Below, one piece after another: positions 22,760 to 29,935 of a stretch of DNA of 32,996 bases (its first letter is position 1; every line of letters starts with the position of its first letter). Under the pieces are notes generated by a model. That model searched no databases. It saw only the letters and a program-made list of their open reading frames with translations, and had not been told where the DNA came from. This stretch comes from JBFMFR01 sp040752025 (GTDB taxonomy: Bacteria > Chloroflexota > Anaerolineae > Anaerolineales > UBA4823). Made by a program: the position numbers and the translations under genes. The stretch spans positions 1-32,996 of the forward strand of contig JBFMFR010000069.1 in assembly GCA_040752025.1 (NCBI GenBank), read 5' to 3'.

Positions 22760-24202
22760 TTAGATAGTTTGCAACTGCGCCGCGATTTCCTGGATCAACT
22801 CCCAGGCCTGGGTCACGTGGCGCTCCTCGGTGTGGGTCTGGCCGACGCACAGGCGCAGGGCCAGGCGGCTGTCGAGCCTGGTGTGGGTCAGGTAGAGCTT
22901 GCCGCTGCGGTTGAGGCGCTCGAGCAGTTGCTGGTTGAAATCGTCGCCGGCCTTGTGGCGGAAGCACACCAGGTTGAGCGGGGCAGGGGCGGCCAGCTCG
23001 AAGTCTGGCGACGCCTGCACCCAGGCGGCGAATTCCTGGGCCAGGCGCACGTGCTGGCGGACGTGGTACTGCAGGCCCTCTACGCCGTAATGGCGGATGA
23101 CGAACCACAGTTTGAGGCTGCGGAAGCGGCGGCCTAACTGGATGTGCCAGTCGCGGTAGTCGAAGACCGCCCCGGATTCGGTGGCCTGGTTGCGCAGGTA
23201 TTCGGGCAGGATGCTGAGAGTCTGGATCAGGGCGGCGCGGTCGGCGACGAAGAAGCAGTCGCAGTCGAAGTTGGTGAACATCCATTTGTGCGGGTTGAAG
23301 GCGTAGCTGTCGGCGTATTCCAGGCCGTCCTGGATGTGGCGGAATTCGGGGCACAGGGCGGCGGTGCCGGACATGGCGGCGTCGACGTGCAGCCAGATGT
23401 TTTCACGCTGGCAGATGCGCCCGATCTCGGGCAGCGGGTCGAGGGCGTTGGAGGAGGTGGTGCCGACGGTGGCGCACACGAAGCAGGGGGTCAGCCCGGC
23501 GGCGCGGTCCTGCTCGATCTGCCGGGCCAGGGCCTCGGGGCGCATGGCAAAGCTCGCCTCGACTTCCACCAGGCGCAGGTTCTGGCGGCCCAGGCCGGCG
23601 ATCTTGACGGCTTTCTCGATGGAGGAGTGCGCCTGGCTGGAGGTGTAGGCCACCAGTTTGCCGTCCAGGCCGCGCTCGTTGCCGGCGTAGCCGCTGGCGC
23701 GCTCGCGCCCGGCCAGCAGGGCGCACAGGGCCGCGCTGGAGGCGGTGTCCTGGATCACGCCGCCGCCGCTTCCGGTGGATTTGAACTTGTCGGGCAGGGC
23801 GAGCATGTCTGCCAGCCAATCCAGCACGTGGGTCTCGAGCTCGGTGCAGGCCGGGCTGGTCAGCCACAGCATGCCCTGCACGCCCAGGCCAGAGGAGAGC
23901 AGGTCGCCCAGGATGGCCGGGCCGGAGGCGTTGGCAGGGAAGAAGGCGAAGAAGTTGGGCGACTGCCAGTGGGTGATGCCAGGCAGCAGGATGCGCTCGA
24001 CATCCTGGAGCATGGCGTCGAAGGGCTCGCCCTGCTGGGGCGGCTCGGCGGGCAGGGCGGCGCGGATTTCGCCGGGCTGCACCTGGGAGAGCACGGGCAG
24101 GTCTTCGACTTTCTCGTAGTAATCGGCGATCCAGTCGATGACGGCCCGCCCGCAGCGGCGGAATTCTTCGGGGGTCATGTGGTAGGATGGAAGGGATGGC
24201 AT
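22760..24202 (-). CDS. PLP-dependent aromatic-L-amino-acid decarboxylase (group II)
   Basis: The 480-residue protein spans the whole fold of group II decarboxylases. Features are HWQSPNFFAFFPAN (78-91), the His192 ring-stacking residue in SSQAHSSIEKA, Asp274 in LHVDAAMSGTAAL for the pyridine nitrogen, and the Schiff-base Lys306 in FNPHKWMFTNFDC. This matches DOPA/tryptophan/tyrosine decarboxylases rather than glutamate decarboxylases in motif style. It would release CO2 from an aromatic amino acid to yield tryptamine, tyramine or a similar amine; the exact substrate cannot be read from sequence. AGGAG lies five bases before the ATG. The gene is on the minus strand, 57 bases downstream of the small membrane protein, so transcription from the hydrolase operon may continue into it... 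order on the strand: hydrolase, small membrane protein, decarboxylase. Confidence 0.88.
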   Translation of the reverse strand: MPSLPSYHMTPEEFRRCGRAVIDWIADYYEKVEDLPVLSQVQPGEIRAALPAEPPQQGEPFDAMLQDVERILLPGITHWQSPNFFAFFPANASGPAILGDLLSSGLGVQGMLWLTSPACTELETHVLDWLADMLALPDKFKSTGSGGGVIQDTASSAALCALLAGRERASGYAGNERGLDGKLVAYTSSQAHSSIEKAVKIAGLGRQNLRLVEVEASFAMRPEALARQIEQDRAAGLTPCFVCATVGTTSSNALDPLPEIGRICQRENIWLHVDAAMSGTAALCPEFRHIQDGLEYADSYAFNPHKWMFTNFDCDCFFVADRAALIQTLSILPEYLRNQATESGAVFDYRDWHIQLGRRFRSLKLWFVIRHYGVEGLQYHVRQHVRLAQEFAAWVQASPDFELAAPAPLNLVCFRHKAGDDFNQQLLERLNRSGKLYLTHTRLDSRLALRLCVGQTHTEERHVTQAWELIQEIAAQLQTI

Positions 24203-24229
24203 GGGAACTCCTGGAGGAAGAGGGTAATT

Positions 24230-24245
24230 AGGTGATCAGGTGATC
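24230..24245. repeat. Two tandem AGGTGATC octamers
   Basis: Two exact 8-bp units lie between the small membrane protein stop and the decarboxylase start, followed by degenerate GGGATC copies up to about 24260. Probably neutral. Confidence 0.5.
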
Positions 24246-24259
24246 AGGCAACAAGGGGA

Positions 24260-24517
24260 TCAGGGGGTGGGTTGGGGTCGGCGTTTGCGTGCCAGGGTGA
24301 AGACGGCGATGGCGATCCAGAACAGGTTGACGACGACGGAGGGGATGGCGCCGAAGTAGAAGGAGTTGGCGATCAGCATGGCGCCGCCGGCCAGGTTGAG
24401 AGCCTGGTACAGGTTGGAATCGCCCGGCAGCTTGCGCATGGAGACCAGGCCGTAGGCCAGCAGCAGCAGGGCCACACCGGCCCAGCCCAGGATGTCGATC
24501 AAGACGCGAGTGTACAT
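24260..24517 (-). CDS. Small three-helix membrane protein (CBU_0592-like)
   Basis: The 85-residue product has three hydrophobic helices: LIDILGWAGVALLLLAYGLV, then a hydrophilic turn (RKLPGDSNLYQ), ALNLAGGAMLIANSFYFGAI, and VVVNLFWIAIAVFTLA. The central QALNLAGG-type turn resembles the CBU_0592-like membrane domain of unknown function. ATG 24517 is preferred over the longer in-frame start at 24547 because AGGAG lies six bases before it. It starts 30 bases after the alpha/beta hydrolase stop, so the two are likely in one operon. Confidence 0.75.
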   Translation of the reverse strand: MYTRVLIDILGWAGVALLLLAYGLVSMRKLPGDSNLYQALNLAGGAMLIANSFYFGAIPSVVVNLFWIAIAVFTLARKRRPQPTP

Positions 24518-24547
24518 ATCGTTCTCCTGTGTCGTGAGGACCAACAC

Positions 24548-25459
24548 TTATTTCTCGAGCAGGGCCTGGTCGAAGAATTCTTGCAGTTTGGCGGCGTATT
24601 CCTCGGGGCGGGCGCTGAAGGTGCCGCCGTGGCCGGCCTCGGGGATCACCCACAGCGTCTTGGGCTCACCGGCCAGGTCGTAGTAGTGCTGCCCCATGCG
24701 GGCGTTGGCGGGGAAAGCGCCGGTGGCGACCAGGAACAACGGGCGCGGGGAGAGGCTGCCGATGACCTGGCTGACCAGGGGCGGCTGGGGGATGAAGCCG
24801 GTGGCGATTTGCATGCCCTTGGTGTCCACCCAGTTCATGGCGTAGACGGCGCGTTCGAGGTTGTTGGTGGGCGGCGGGGCGTCCTGGATGGTGATGAAGC
24901 CCGGGTCGTCGGCGAAGATGGCGCTCAGGCGCTGGTCCTGGGCGGCGGCGCGGATGGCGATCTGCCCGCCGACCGAGAAGCCAAAGATGCCGATGCGGGC
25001 CGGGTCGAGCTCGGGGCGGGTCAGCAGGTAGTCCAGGGCGGCGATCGCGTCCGGGGGGTCCTGCCAGCCCAGGGTGCGCTTGCGCCCCTGGCTCTGGCCG
25101 TGGGCGCGCAGGTCGTAGAGCAGCACGCCGTAGCCGTGGCTTGCCAGGGCGTTGGCGTGGCGCAGCAGCTCGGTGCGGTTGGCGCCGAAGCCGTGCAGGA
25201 AGATCACCGCGGCGCGGTTGCTGGAGGGGATGTACCAGCCGGACAGGCGCGTGCCATCCTGGCTGGTGAAGGTCACCTCTTCGTATTCCAGGCCGTAATC
25301 GGCCGGCGTGGCGCAGCAGATCGAAGTGTCCGCCGGGCGGGTGATCACGTACAGGTAGAAGACTTCGATGCCCACGCAGGCGAGCGTCACGCCGCCCACC
25401 AGGCCGAAAGCCAGCAGGCGGAACCAGTACATACAGCCACGTTTTTTGGTGGATGCCAT
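24548..25459 (-). CDS. Membrane-anchored alpha/beta hydrolase
   Basis: The 303-residue product has an N-terminal hydrophobic segment (about 11-40), then an alpha/beta hydrolase fold: IFLHGFGANRTELL for the oxyanion loop, GVLLYDLRAHGQSQG, the nucleophile Ser162 in FGFSVGGQ, and His277 in PEAGHGGTF. The acid member of the triad is not obvious; where an Asp is common after strand seven the sequence is TGAFPANA. Homologues are annotated as serine aminopeptidase S33-like or dienelactone-hydrolase-like enzymes, so the substrate cannot be assigned. A GGGAGA ribosome binding site precedes the ATG. It heads the minus-strand group hydrolase, small membrane protein, decarboxylase. Confidence 0.82.
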   Translation of the reverse strand: MASTKKRGCMYWFRLLAFGLVGGVTLACVGIEVFYLYVITRPADTSICCATPADYGLEYEEVTFTSQDGTRLSGWYIPSSNRAAVIFLHGFGANRTELLRHANALASHGYGVLLYDLRAHGQSQGRKRTLGWQDPPDAIAALDYLLTRPELDPARIGIFGFSVGGQIAIRAAAQDQRLSAIFADDPGFITIQDAPPPTNNLERAVYAMNWVDTKGMQIATGFIPQPPLVSQVIGSLSPRPLFLVATGAFPANARMGQHYYDLAGEPKTLWVIPEAGHGGTFSARPEEYAAKLQEFFDQALLEK

Positions 25460-25543
25460 CTTTGTTCTCCCTTTTCCGGATGAGATAGCCCGAGTATATC
25501 ACTCAATGGCTGTTTTTCGAGTGAGCCCGGCGGCGGGGTGAAT

Positions 25544-25577
25544 GCTGGAGTCGCCACGAAGTTGTGATTTCTCCAGC
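25544..25577. repeat. Small inverted repeat in the divergent gap before padR
   Basis: GCTGGAG (25544-25550) and CTCCAGC (25571-25577) are exact inverses with 20 bases between. The gap between the divergent hydrolase and padR genes contains nothing else recognised apart from the padR promoter. Confidence 0.45.
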
Positions 25578-25616
25578 TTTGTGACACTTAATATTACGAA
25601 ATCCGTATATTTGCTC

Positions 25617-25650
25617 TTGACAATACTGTGTAGCACATAGTATAATGTGC
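25617..25650 (+). promoter_or_regulatory. Promoter and dyad for the PadR gene
   Basis: TTGACA (25617-25622), 18-bp spacer, TATAAT (25641-25646). The perfect dyad GCACAT-AGTATA-ATGTGC (25633-25650) overlaps the -10. PadR repressors bind dyads of ACAT/ATGT type, so autoregulation is likely. The expected transcription start falls at about 25653-25654, on the ATG. Confidence 0.78.
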
Positions 25651-25653
25651 CAC

Positions 25654-26019
25654 ATGATGACAGAACAAATCTCACCCGATGTGTACGAAAAGCTGGTACA
25701 GGAGCTGCGCCGTGGCGTGCTGGTGCTGGCGGCGCTCAGCCAGCTCGGTGAAGCGCAGTACGGCTACTCGCTGATCAGCGAGCTGGCCGAACGAGGTCTG
25801 GAGATCGACCAGGGCACGTTGTACCCGCTGCTGCGCCGTCTGGAAGCGGATGGGCTGCTGCAAAGCGAATGGAACACCGAGGGCTCGCGCCCGCGCCGCT
25901 ATTACGTGATCAGCCCGGCAGGCCGGCAGTTGCTGCAAGCGCTCACAGAAGAATGGCGCGGCCTGTCCACAGTGTTGAATCGTTTGCTATCTGGCGAAAT
26001 GCCTGAAAAAGGAAGTTAG
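25654..26019 (+). CDS. PadR-family transcriptional regulator, probably leaderless
   Basis: The 121-residue winged-helix protein has the PadR core: YGYSLISELAERGLEIDQGTLYPLLRRLEADGLLQSEW, with the wing at GSRPRRYYVISPAGRQLL. A four-helix dimer part is reduced, as in the short PadR-s1 class. ATG 25654 (or 25657) is chosen because the in-frame ATG at 25645 lies within the -10; the transcript probably begins at or next to the start codon, so no ribosome binding site is expected or seen. The stop is two bases from the next gene, a HAAS membrane protein. That pairing is frequent, with PadR repressing its own operon. Confidence 0.85.
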   Translation: MMTEQISPDVYEKLVQELRRGVLVLAALSQLGEAQYGYSLISELAERGLEIDQGTLYPLLRRLEADGLLQSEWNTEGSRPRRYYVISPAGRQLLQALTEEWRGLSTVLNRLLSGEMPEKGS

Positions 26020-26021
26020 AA

Positions 26022-27056
26022 ATGGAACTGATCGAACGTTATCTGCATGAAGTCGGGCGGCGCCTGCCCCCCAAGAACCGGGCGGATATCCAGGCCGAGT
26101 TGCGCTCGCTGCTGGTGGATACCCTGGAGCAGCGCGCTGGCGATGAGCCTGGCGAAGACGCGGTTGTGGCGCTGTTGAAGGAGTTCGGCCCGCCCAGGAA
26201 GGTGGCGGCCTCCTACTGGCCGGAAGGGCAGTATTTGATCGGCCCGGCGCTTTTCCCTGTATTTCGCACGGTGTGCGGCATCGCCCTGCTGGTGCTGGTG
26301 ATCGTGCACCTGGTGGTGCTGATCATCGCCTGGCTGGCCAACCCGGAGCCCTGGCATCTGTTGAACGGGCTATCTGAGTTTTGGGGAAATGCGGTGAGCA
26401 CCCTGGGCGCGATCGTGGTGGTGTTCTACATCCTGCAGCTTTTCGAAGTGCGCTTCGAACAGCACGGCCAGGATTGGGACCCGCGCCGGCTGCCGGTGGT
26501 CGAGCAAGAGGAAACGGTCAACCGCAGGGGCTTGACCTTTGAAATCGCCCTGGCGCTGGTGCTGCTGGTAGCTTTGCTGGCCTTCCCCAATTACGTCGGC
26601 GTGGTAGTCACCCCGGGCACGCCCATCATCCCCAACCCGGTGGTCAACAGCCACATCCCCCTGATCGCGCTGGCCCTGCTGCTGGGCCTGGGATTGGATG
26701 CGTGGCTCTTGTGGAAAGGGCGCTGGAATCTCCAATCGCGGGCAGTCAAGCTGGGCGTGGATGCGTTCGGCATTTACGTTCTGGTGGTGCTGGTCTCGGC
26801 GCACGCGGCCTGGCTCCAGCCGCGCACGGGCGGCGGGTTCTTCGGCTTGATTGACCGTCTGTCCGCCGGGATGGGAAGCGAAGCGGATGTGACCCAGATC
26901 ATGGTGGTGCAGTTCACCCAGTTGGCCCTGACCGTGGCCCTGGTCGTGGTTGTGGTCGAAGCGTTCGCCCAGCTTTACCGCCTGGTCCGGCACATGCTGG
27001 CGGCAGGTTCGCAGCCAGACCTGAAACCGCCGCAGCAAACCAGGTCGAACCATTAG
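26022..27056 (+). CDS. HAAS-domain multi-pass membrane protein, partner of PadR
   Basis: The 344-residue protein starts with a HAAS-like domain (residues 1-65: IERYLHEVGRRLPPKNRADIQAELRSLL, then LKEFGPPRKVA), an alpha-helical unit found in proteins co-encoded with PadR regulators. About six membrane helices follow: 84-106, 125-142, 172-190, 207-224, 239-257 and 292-310. No enzyme motif is visible. The gene begins two bases after padR and ends near a strong terminator, so the two form an operon. The family is thought to take part in signalling or membrane stress; its substrate or ligand is unknown. Confidence 0.82.
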   Translation: MELIERYLHEVGRRLPPKNRADIQAELRSLLVDTLEQRAGDEPGEDAVVALLKEFGPPRKVAASYWPEGQYLIGPALFPVFRTVCGIALLVLVIVHLVVLIIAWLANPEPWHLLNGLSEFWGNAVSTLGAIVVVFYILQLFEVRFEQHGQDWDPRRLPVVEQEETVNRRGLTFEIALALVLLVALLAFPNYVGVVVTPGTPIIPNPVVNSHIPLIALALLLGLGLDAWLLWKGRWNLQSRAVKLGVDAFGIYVLVVLVSAHAAWLQPRTGGGFFGLIDRLSAGMGSEADVTQIMVVQFTQLALTVALVVVVVEAFAQLYRLVRHMLAAGSQPDLKPPQQTRSNH

Positions 27057-27058
27057 TT

Positions 27059-27089
27059 CTCGTTCCCATGCTCTGTATAGGAACGGATG
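27059..27089. repeat. CTCGTTCCC palindromic repeat, copy 1
   Basis: This 31-base segment starts CTCGTTCCC and ends GGAACGGATG, with internal pairing of GTTCC and GGAAC. It matches 28398-28428 in all but a few central bases. Similar elements are scattered through many bacterial genomes. Confidence 0.8.
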
Positions 27090-27118
27090 CCGGGCCAGCG
27101 TTGACTGGCCCGGTTTTT
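27090..27118 (+). terminator. Terminator of the padR-HAAS operon
   Basis: CCGGGCCAG (27090-27098), loop CGTTGA, CTGGCCCGG (27105-27113), then five Ts and more T-rich sequence. The stem is GC-rich and perfect. Confidence 0.92.
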
Positions 27119-27130
27119 ATTTTGGCCGGG

Positions 27131-27157
27131 TTGAGCTTGCAGAATTGCGGTTAAAAT
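27131..27157 (+). promoter_or_regulatory. Weak predicted promoter for the kinase gene
   Basis: TTGAGC (27131-27136) and TAAAAT (27152-27157) with a short 15-bp spacer. If correct, transcription would start at about 27164-27165, on the ATG itself, again without a leader. Confidence 0.4.
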
Positions 27158-27164
27158 ACAGGGC

Positions 27165-27809
27165 ATGGGCAGATTGATCGCGGTGGTGGGCAATTCAGGG
27201 GTCGGCAAGACGGCTTTGACGCAGCGCCTGTGCCAGCTTGGGCCGTTCACCGGCGGGCTGGAGCAGCACCAGGCGCGCCCGTTCCAGGGCCTGTTCGCAC
27301 AGGAGAACCAGCGCTACGGCCTGGCGAACCAGGTGGATTACCTGCTGCTGCGCGCCGAGCAGGAGGCCAGCCTCCGGGCCAGCGATCTGGATGGGGTGCA
27401 GGACGGCGGGCTGGAGATGGACTTCTACGTGTTCACGCGCCATTTCTACAACCTGGGCTATCTGCACCTGGCGGAGTACGAACTGTGCCAGCGCCTGTAC
27501 CGGCAGTTGCGGCGTGGCCTGCCCGCGCCGGAGGTGTTCGTGTCGATGACCGCGCCGCTGGAAGTGATCGCCAGTCGCTTCGCCCGGCGCGGGCGGGCGC
27601 TGGAGATCGCCCGGCTGGCAGAACTGCACGCTTTGCAAGCTTTGCTGGATGGCTGGTTGGAGCAGGCGGAGCGGGCCGGGGCGCGCCTCGTGCGCGTGGA
27701 CGCCAGCCAGGAGGACCCGGGCTATGAAAGGACAGGCCAGGCGATCCTGGCCCGGGTCTTGCAGGCCCTGCCGGCTGCCGGGGAGGGGGTGGTTGGCGAT
27801 GCAGGCTGA
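27165..27809 (+). CDS. Deoxynucleoside kinase-like protein
   Basis: The 214-residue protein has a P-loop GNSGVGKT at 9-16 and a DNK-type body: YLLLRAEQEAS, then VQDGGLEMDFYVFTRHFYNLGYL (where family members have a QDRS-type substrate motif; here Gly-Gly replaces Arg-Ser), and a VFVSMTAPLEVIASRFARRGRALE LID-like region. It would phosphorylate a deoxynucleoside with ATP, but the altered motif leaves substrate choice open. No ribosome binding site is visible and the promoter suggests a leaderless transcript. Its 3' end overlaps the Nudix gene by 11 bases, implying joint expression and a shared role in deoxynucleotide supply. Confidence 0.78.
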   Translation: MGRLIAVVGNSGVGKTALTQRLCQLGPFTGGLEQHQARPFQGLFAQENQRYGLANQVDYLLLRAEQEASLRASDLDGVQDGGLEMDFYVFTRHFYNLGYLHLAEYELCQRLYRQLRRGLPAPEVFVSMTAPLEVIASRFARRGRALEIARLAELHALQALLDGWLEQAERAGARLVRVDASQEDPGYERTGQAILARVLQALPAAGEGVVGDAG

Positions 27810-28314
27810 CGAGGCCAGGGCCCTGCGCCAGGCCACATTGTGTCTCCTGCTGCGCGGCGAGCCGCCCGCCGAGGTGCTGCTGGGCTATAAGAAAGTTGGC
27901 TTCGGGCAGGGGCGCTACACCGGCTTCGGCGGCAAGTTGGAGGCGGGCGAGATCCTGGCGCAGGCGGCGCAGCGCGAGATGCTGGAGGAAAGCGGGGTGA
28001 GTGTGGCGCTGGCAGACCTGGATTACGCCGCTCAGTTGGATTTCATCTTCCCCTTCAGGCCGGGCTGGAGCCAGTCGGTGCACGTTTTCCTGGCGCGGGC
28101 CTGGAGCGGGGAGCCGCAGGAGAGCGATGAAATGCGGCCGCGCTGGTTCGAGGTGGCGCAAATCCCCTACGACCAGATGTGGGCGGACGGGCGCCACTGG
28201 CTGCCGCCGCTGCTGGCGGGCCGGCGCATCTGGGGGCGCTTTGTCTTCGAGCAGGACAATCAGGGCCTGGCGGAGGTGGAAATCCAGGACCGGAGCCCTT
28301 ACGACCGGGGTTGA
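27799..28314 (+). CDS. Nudix hydrolase, MutT/MTH1-like
   Basis: The 171-residue product carries a complete Nudix box: Gly45, Glu51, then Arg59-Glu60, Glu63-Glu64, Gly66 (GGKLEAGE, then QREMLEESGV). The surrounding GRYTGFGGKLE and the later PFRPGWSQSVHVFLA and MRPRWFEVAQIPYDQMWADGRHWLPPLL are typical of the MTH1/NUDT1 branch, which hydrolyses oxidised purine deoxynucleotides such as 8-oxo-dGTP. The start is set at ATG 27799 by the domain boundary and by overlap with the kinase; a longer in-frame start would be in kinase shadow sequence. No terminator follows; interspersed repeats begin a few bases after the stop. Confidence 0.88.
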   Translation: MQADEARALRQATLCLLLRGEPPAEVLLGYKKVGFGQGRYTGFGGKLEAGEILAQAAQREMLEESGVSVALADLDYAAQLDFIFPFRPGWSQSVHVFLARAWSGEPQESDEMRPRWFEVAQIPYDQMWADGRHWLPPLLAGRRIWGRFVFEQDNQGLAEVEIQDRSPYDRG

Positions 28315-28317
28315 TTC

Positions 28318-28378
28318 TTATCCGCAGATTTTCGCAGATTACACCGATTTTTTGTTTGGAAATCTTTGTGATCTGTTT
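28318..28378. repeat. Interspersed repeat of the CGCAGATTACAC type
   Basis: The segment contains CCGCAGATTTTCGCAGATTA, then CACCGATTTTTT and GATCTGTTTTT. This T-rich sequence with reiterated GCAGATT is a common interspersed repeat in Chloroflexota and Bacteroidota genomes. Its T-runs might also end the Nudix transcript. Only one copy is in the window, so the repeat claim rests on recall. Confidence 0.5.
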
Positions 28379-28397
28379 TTCGTTCACGCGCTCTTCT

Positions 28398-28428
28398 CTC
28401 GTTCCCGCGCTCTGTGTGGGAACGGATG
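28398..28428. repeat. CTCGTTCCC palindromic repeat, copy 2
   Basis: GTTCCC (28401-28406) pairs with GGGAAC (28418-28423). The unit matches copy 1 at 27059-27089, here with a better stem. Confidence 0.8.
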
Positions 28429-28457
28429 TTTGCCTGGGAAGCCGCCGAAAGCGTTGA

Positions 28458-28463
28458 TATAAT
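28458..28463 (+). promoter_or_regulatory. -10 element of the dehydratase gene
   Basis: TATAAT lies 30 bases before the start codon, with no strong -35. GGAGGAG (28482-28488) then precedes the ATG. Confidence 0.5.
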
Positions 28464-28493
28464 TGTAGAAATTGTAATCCTGGAGGAGAGTTT

Positions 28494-29507
28494 ATGGCTA
28501 CGATTTTTGTGACGGGCGGGGCCGGCTTCATTGGCTCGAATTTTGTGCGCTTCTGGCTGGAGAACCACCCCGACGATTCTGTGATCAATTACGACCTGCT
28601 GACCTACGCCGGCAACCTGGAAAACCTGACCGACGTGGTCGACCGCTTCAAGGAACGCTACCTGTTCGTGCGCGGCGACATCGGCAACTACCAGCTTGCC
28701 CGGCACCTGTTCGAACGCCACCAGCCGGACTGGGTGGTGAACTTCGCCGCCGAGTCGCACAACAGCCGGGCGGTGGTCAACCCGGAGATTTTCTTCCAGA
28801 CCAACGTGCTGGGCACGCAGCGCCTCTTGCAGGCGGCCCTGGACACGGGCATCCGGCGCTTCCACCACATCTCGACCTGCGAGGTGTACGGCGACCTGCC
28901 GCTGGACACCGACGAGCGCTTTTCGGAGACTTCGCCCTACCGGCCGCGCACGCCGTATAACGCTTCCAAGGCGGCGGCGGACATGGCCGTGCGCGCTTAC
29001 CACGAGACCTTCGGCCTGGGGGTGACCATCTCCAACTGCTCGAACAACTACGGGCCGTACCAGTTCCCCGAGAAGCTCATCCCGTACTTCACCATCCGGC
29101 TTTTGCAGGGGCAGAAGATGCCGCTGTACAAGAGCAGCCGCAACCGGCGGGAATGGATCCACGTGCTGGACCACTGCCGGGCCATCGAGCGCATCTTGCT
29201 GGTGGGGCAGATCGGCGAGACCTACAACGTGGGCACAGGCCTGGAGGTGGACATCGAGACGATGGCCGACCTGCTGCTGGAAACCTTCGACCTGGACGCC
29301 TCTTACAAAAGCTACGTGGAAGACCGCCCCGGGCACGACCGGCGCTATCTGCTGGATTCTTCCAGGATCGAGCGCGAGCTGGGCTGGAAACCCGAGATCG
29401 ATTTCACCCGCGGCTTTGCCGAGACGGTGGCCTGGTACCGCCAGAACCCCGAGTGGTGGAAGCCGCTGCTGCGCAAGCTGGCGATCAACGAGGACGCCTG
29501 GAAGTAG
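28494..29507 (+). CDS. dTDP-glucose 4,6-dehydratase-like SDR with altered catalytic motif
   Basis: The 337-residue extended SDR is of RmlB type: GGAGFIGSNF (8-17) for NAD, DLLTYAGNLENL (34-45), YNASKAAAD with Tyr155 and Lys159, SNCSNNYGPYQFPEKLIP, NRREWIHVLDHCRAI, YNVGTG, and RPGHDRRYLLDSSRIERELGW. RmlB removes water from dTDP-glucose to give the 4-keto-6-deoxy sugar for cell-surface glycans. In standard RmlB the catalytic stretch is STDEVYG; here it is STCEVYG, with Cys129 where the catalytic Asp should be. ESHVDRS is likewise ESHNSRA. Glu130 is kept. It may therefore be a divergent branch using another sugar nucleotide. GGAGGAG five bases before the ATG fixes the start. No other rml genes are nearby. 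Confidence 0.85.
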   Translation: MATIFVTGGAGFIGSNFVRFWLENHPDDSVINYDLLTYAGNLENLTDVVDRFKERYLFVRGDIGNYQLARHLFERHQPDWVVNFAAESHNSRAVVNPEIFFQTNVLGTQRLLQAALDTGIRRFHHISTCEVYGDLPLDTDERFSETSPYRPRTPYNASKAAADMAVRAYHETFGLGVTISNCSNNYGPYQFPEKLIPYFTIRLLQGQKMPLYKSSRNRREWIHVLDHCRAIERILLVGQIGETYNVGTGLEVDIETMADLLLETFDLDASYKSYVEDRPGHDRRYLLDSSRIERELGWKPEIDFTRGFAETVAWYRQNPEWWKPLLRKLAINEDAWK

Positions 29508-29558
29508 CTGCTGCTGGCGCCATTCTCCGCCTGCTAACGGGTAGTGTTCCGCCGCGTT

Positions 29559-29813
29559 TCAGGCCTCGACGGCTGGCAGGCTTTCAGGCTCCAGTTCGAA
29601 TAGATACTCCGGCGCGAAATCCGCCCCGTTAGGCCAGAAAACTGTCCACTCGTTGACCTGCACACGGGCGAAATAAGCCGGATCGCGCAGCGGCTCGAAC
29701 ATTTCTCCCCACAGCGAGCGCCACAAATTGACCCGCTTCTGCGTACCATCGTTGAAAGTCAGCTCCAATGAATGTGGGCCAACGACTTTGGCCTCGATCA
29801 CGTAAATCAACAT
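29559..29813 (-). CDS. DUF2442 domain protein
   Basis: The 84-residue product reads MLIYVIEAKVVGPHSLELTF, then RVNLWRSLWGEMFEPLRDP and WTVFWPNGADFAPEYLFE, the full pattern of DUF2442. These small proteins are usually encoded with DUF4160 proteins, sometimes with toxin-antitoxin-like character, but their function is not established. ATG 29813 is preferred over an in-frame start at 29915, because GGTGAG precedes it directly and the longer N-terminus is shadow sequence. A DUF4160-like tail lies just upstream. Confidence 0.82.
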   Translation of the reverse strand: MLIYVIEAKVVGPHSLELTFNDGTQKRVNLWRSLWGEMFEPLRDPAYFARVQVNEWTVFWPNGADFAPEYLFELEPESLPAVEA

Positions 29814-29824
29814 CTCACCATCTC

Positions 29825-29935
29825 TCAATCTAAAGCCGCAATTTCGAAAAGCGGCCTGCGCCCACGCGCCAGTTCCCAATCGGCGCGCAGTTCCGCCTGG
29901 TGAATCGCCGCCCACTCGAAAACCTTCGCTCGAAC
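29825..29935 (-). pseudogene. DUF4160-like C-terminal remnant
   Basis: The minus-strand frame reads VRAKVFEWAAIHQAELRADW and ends RPLFEIAALD before a TGA at 29827-29825, 11 bases from the DUF2442 start. This resembles the C-terminal helix and tail of DUF4160 proteins that precede DUF2442. The N-terminal part is missing, and no in-frame start is present, so the partner gene is broken. Confidence 0.55.

Noticed and set aside
24272..25483. 403-residue plus-strand open frame, and a 363-residue one at 23144-24235
   Set aside because: Both are antisense to the alpha/beta hydrolase and decarboxylase genes and have shadow composition.
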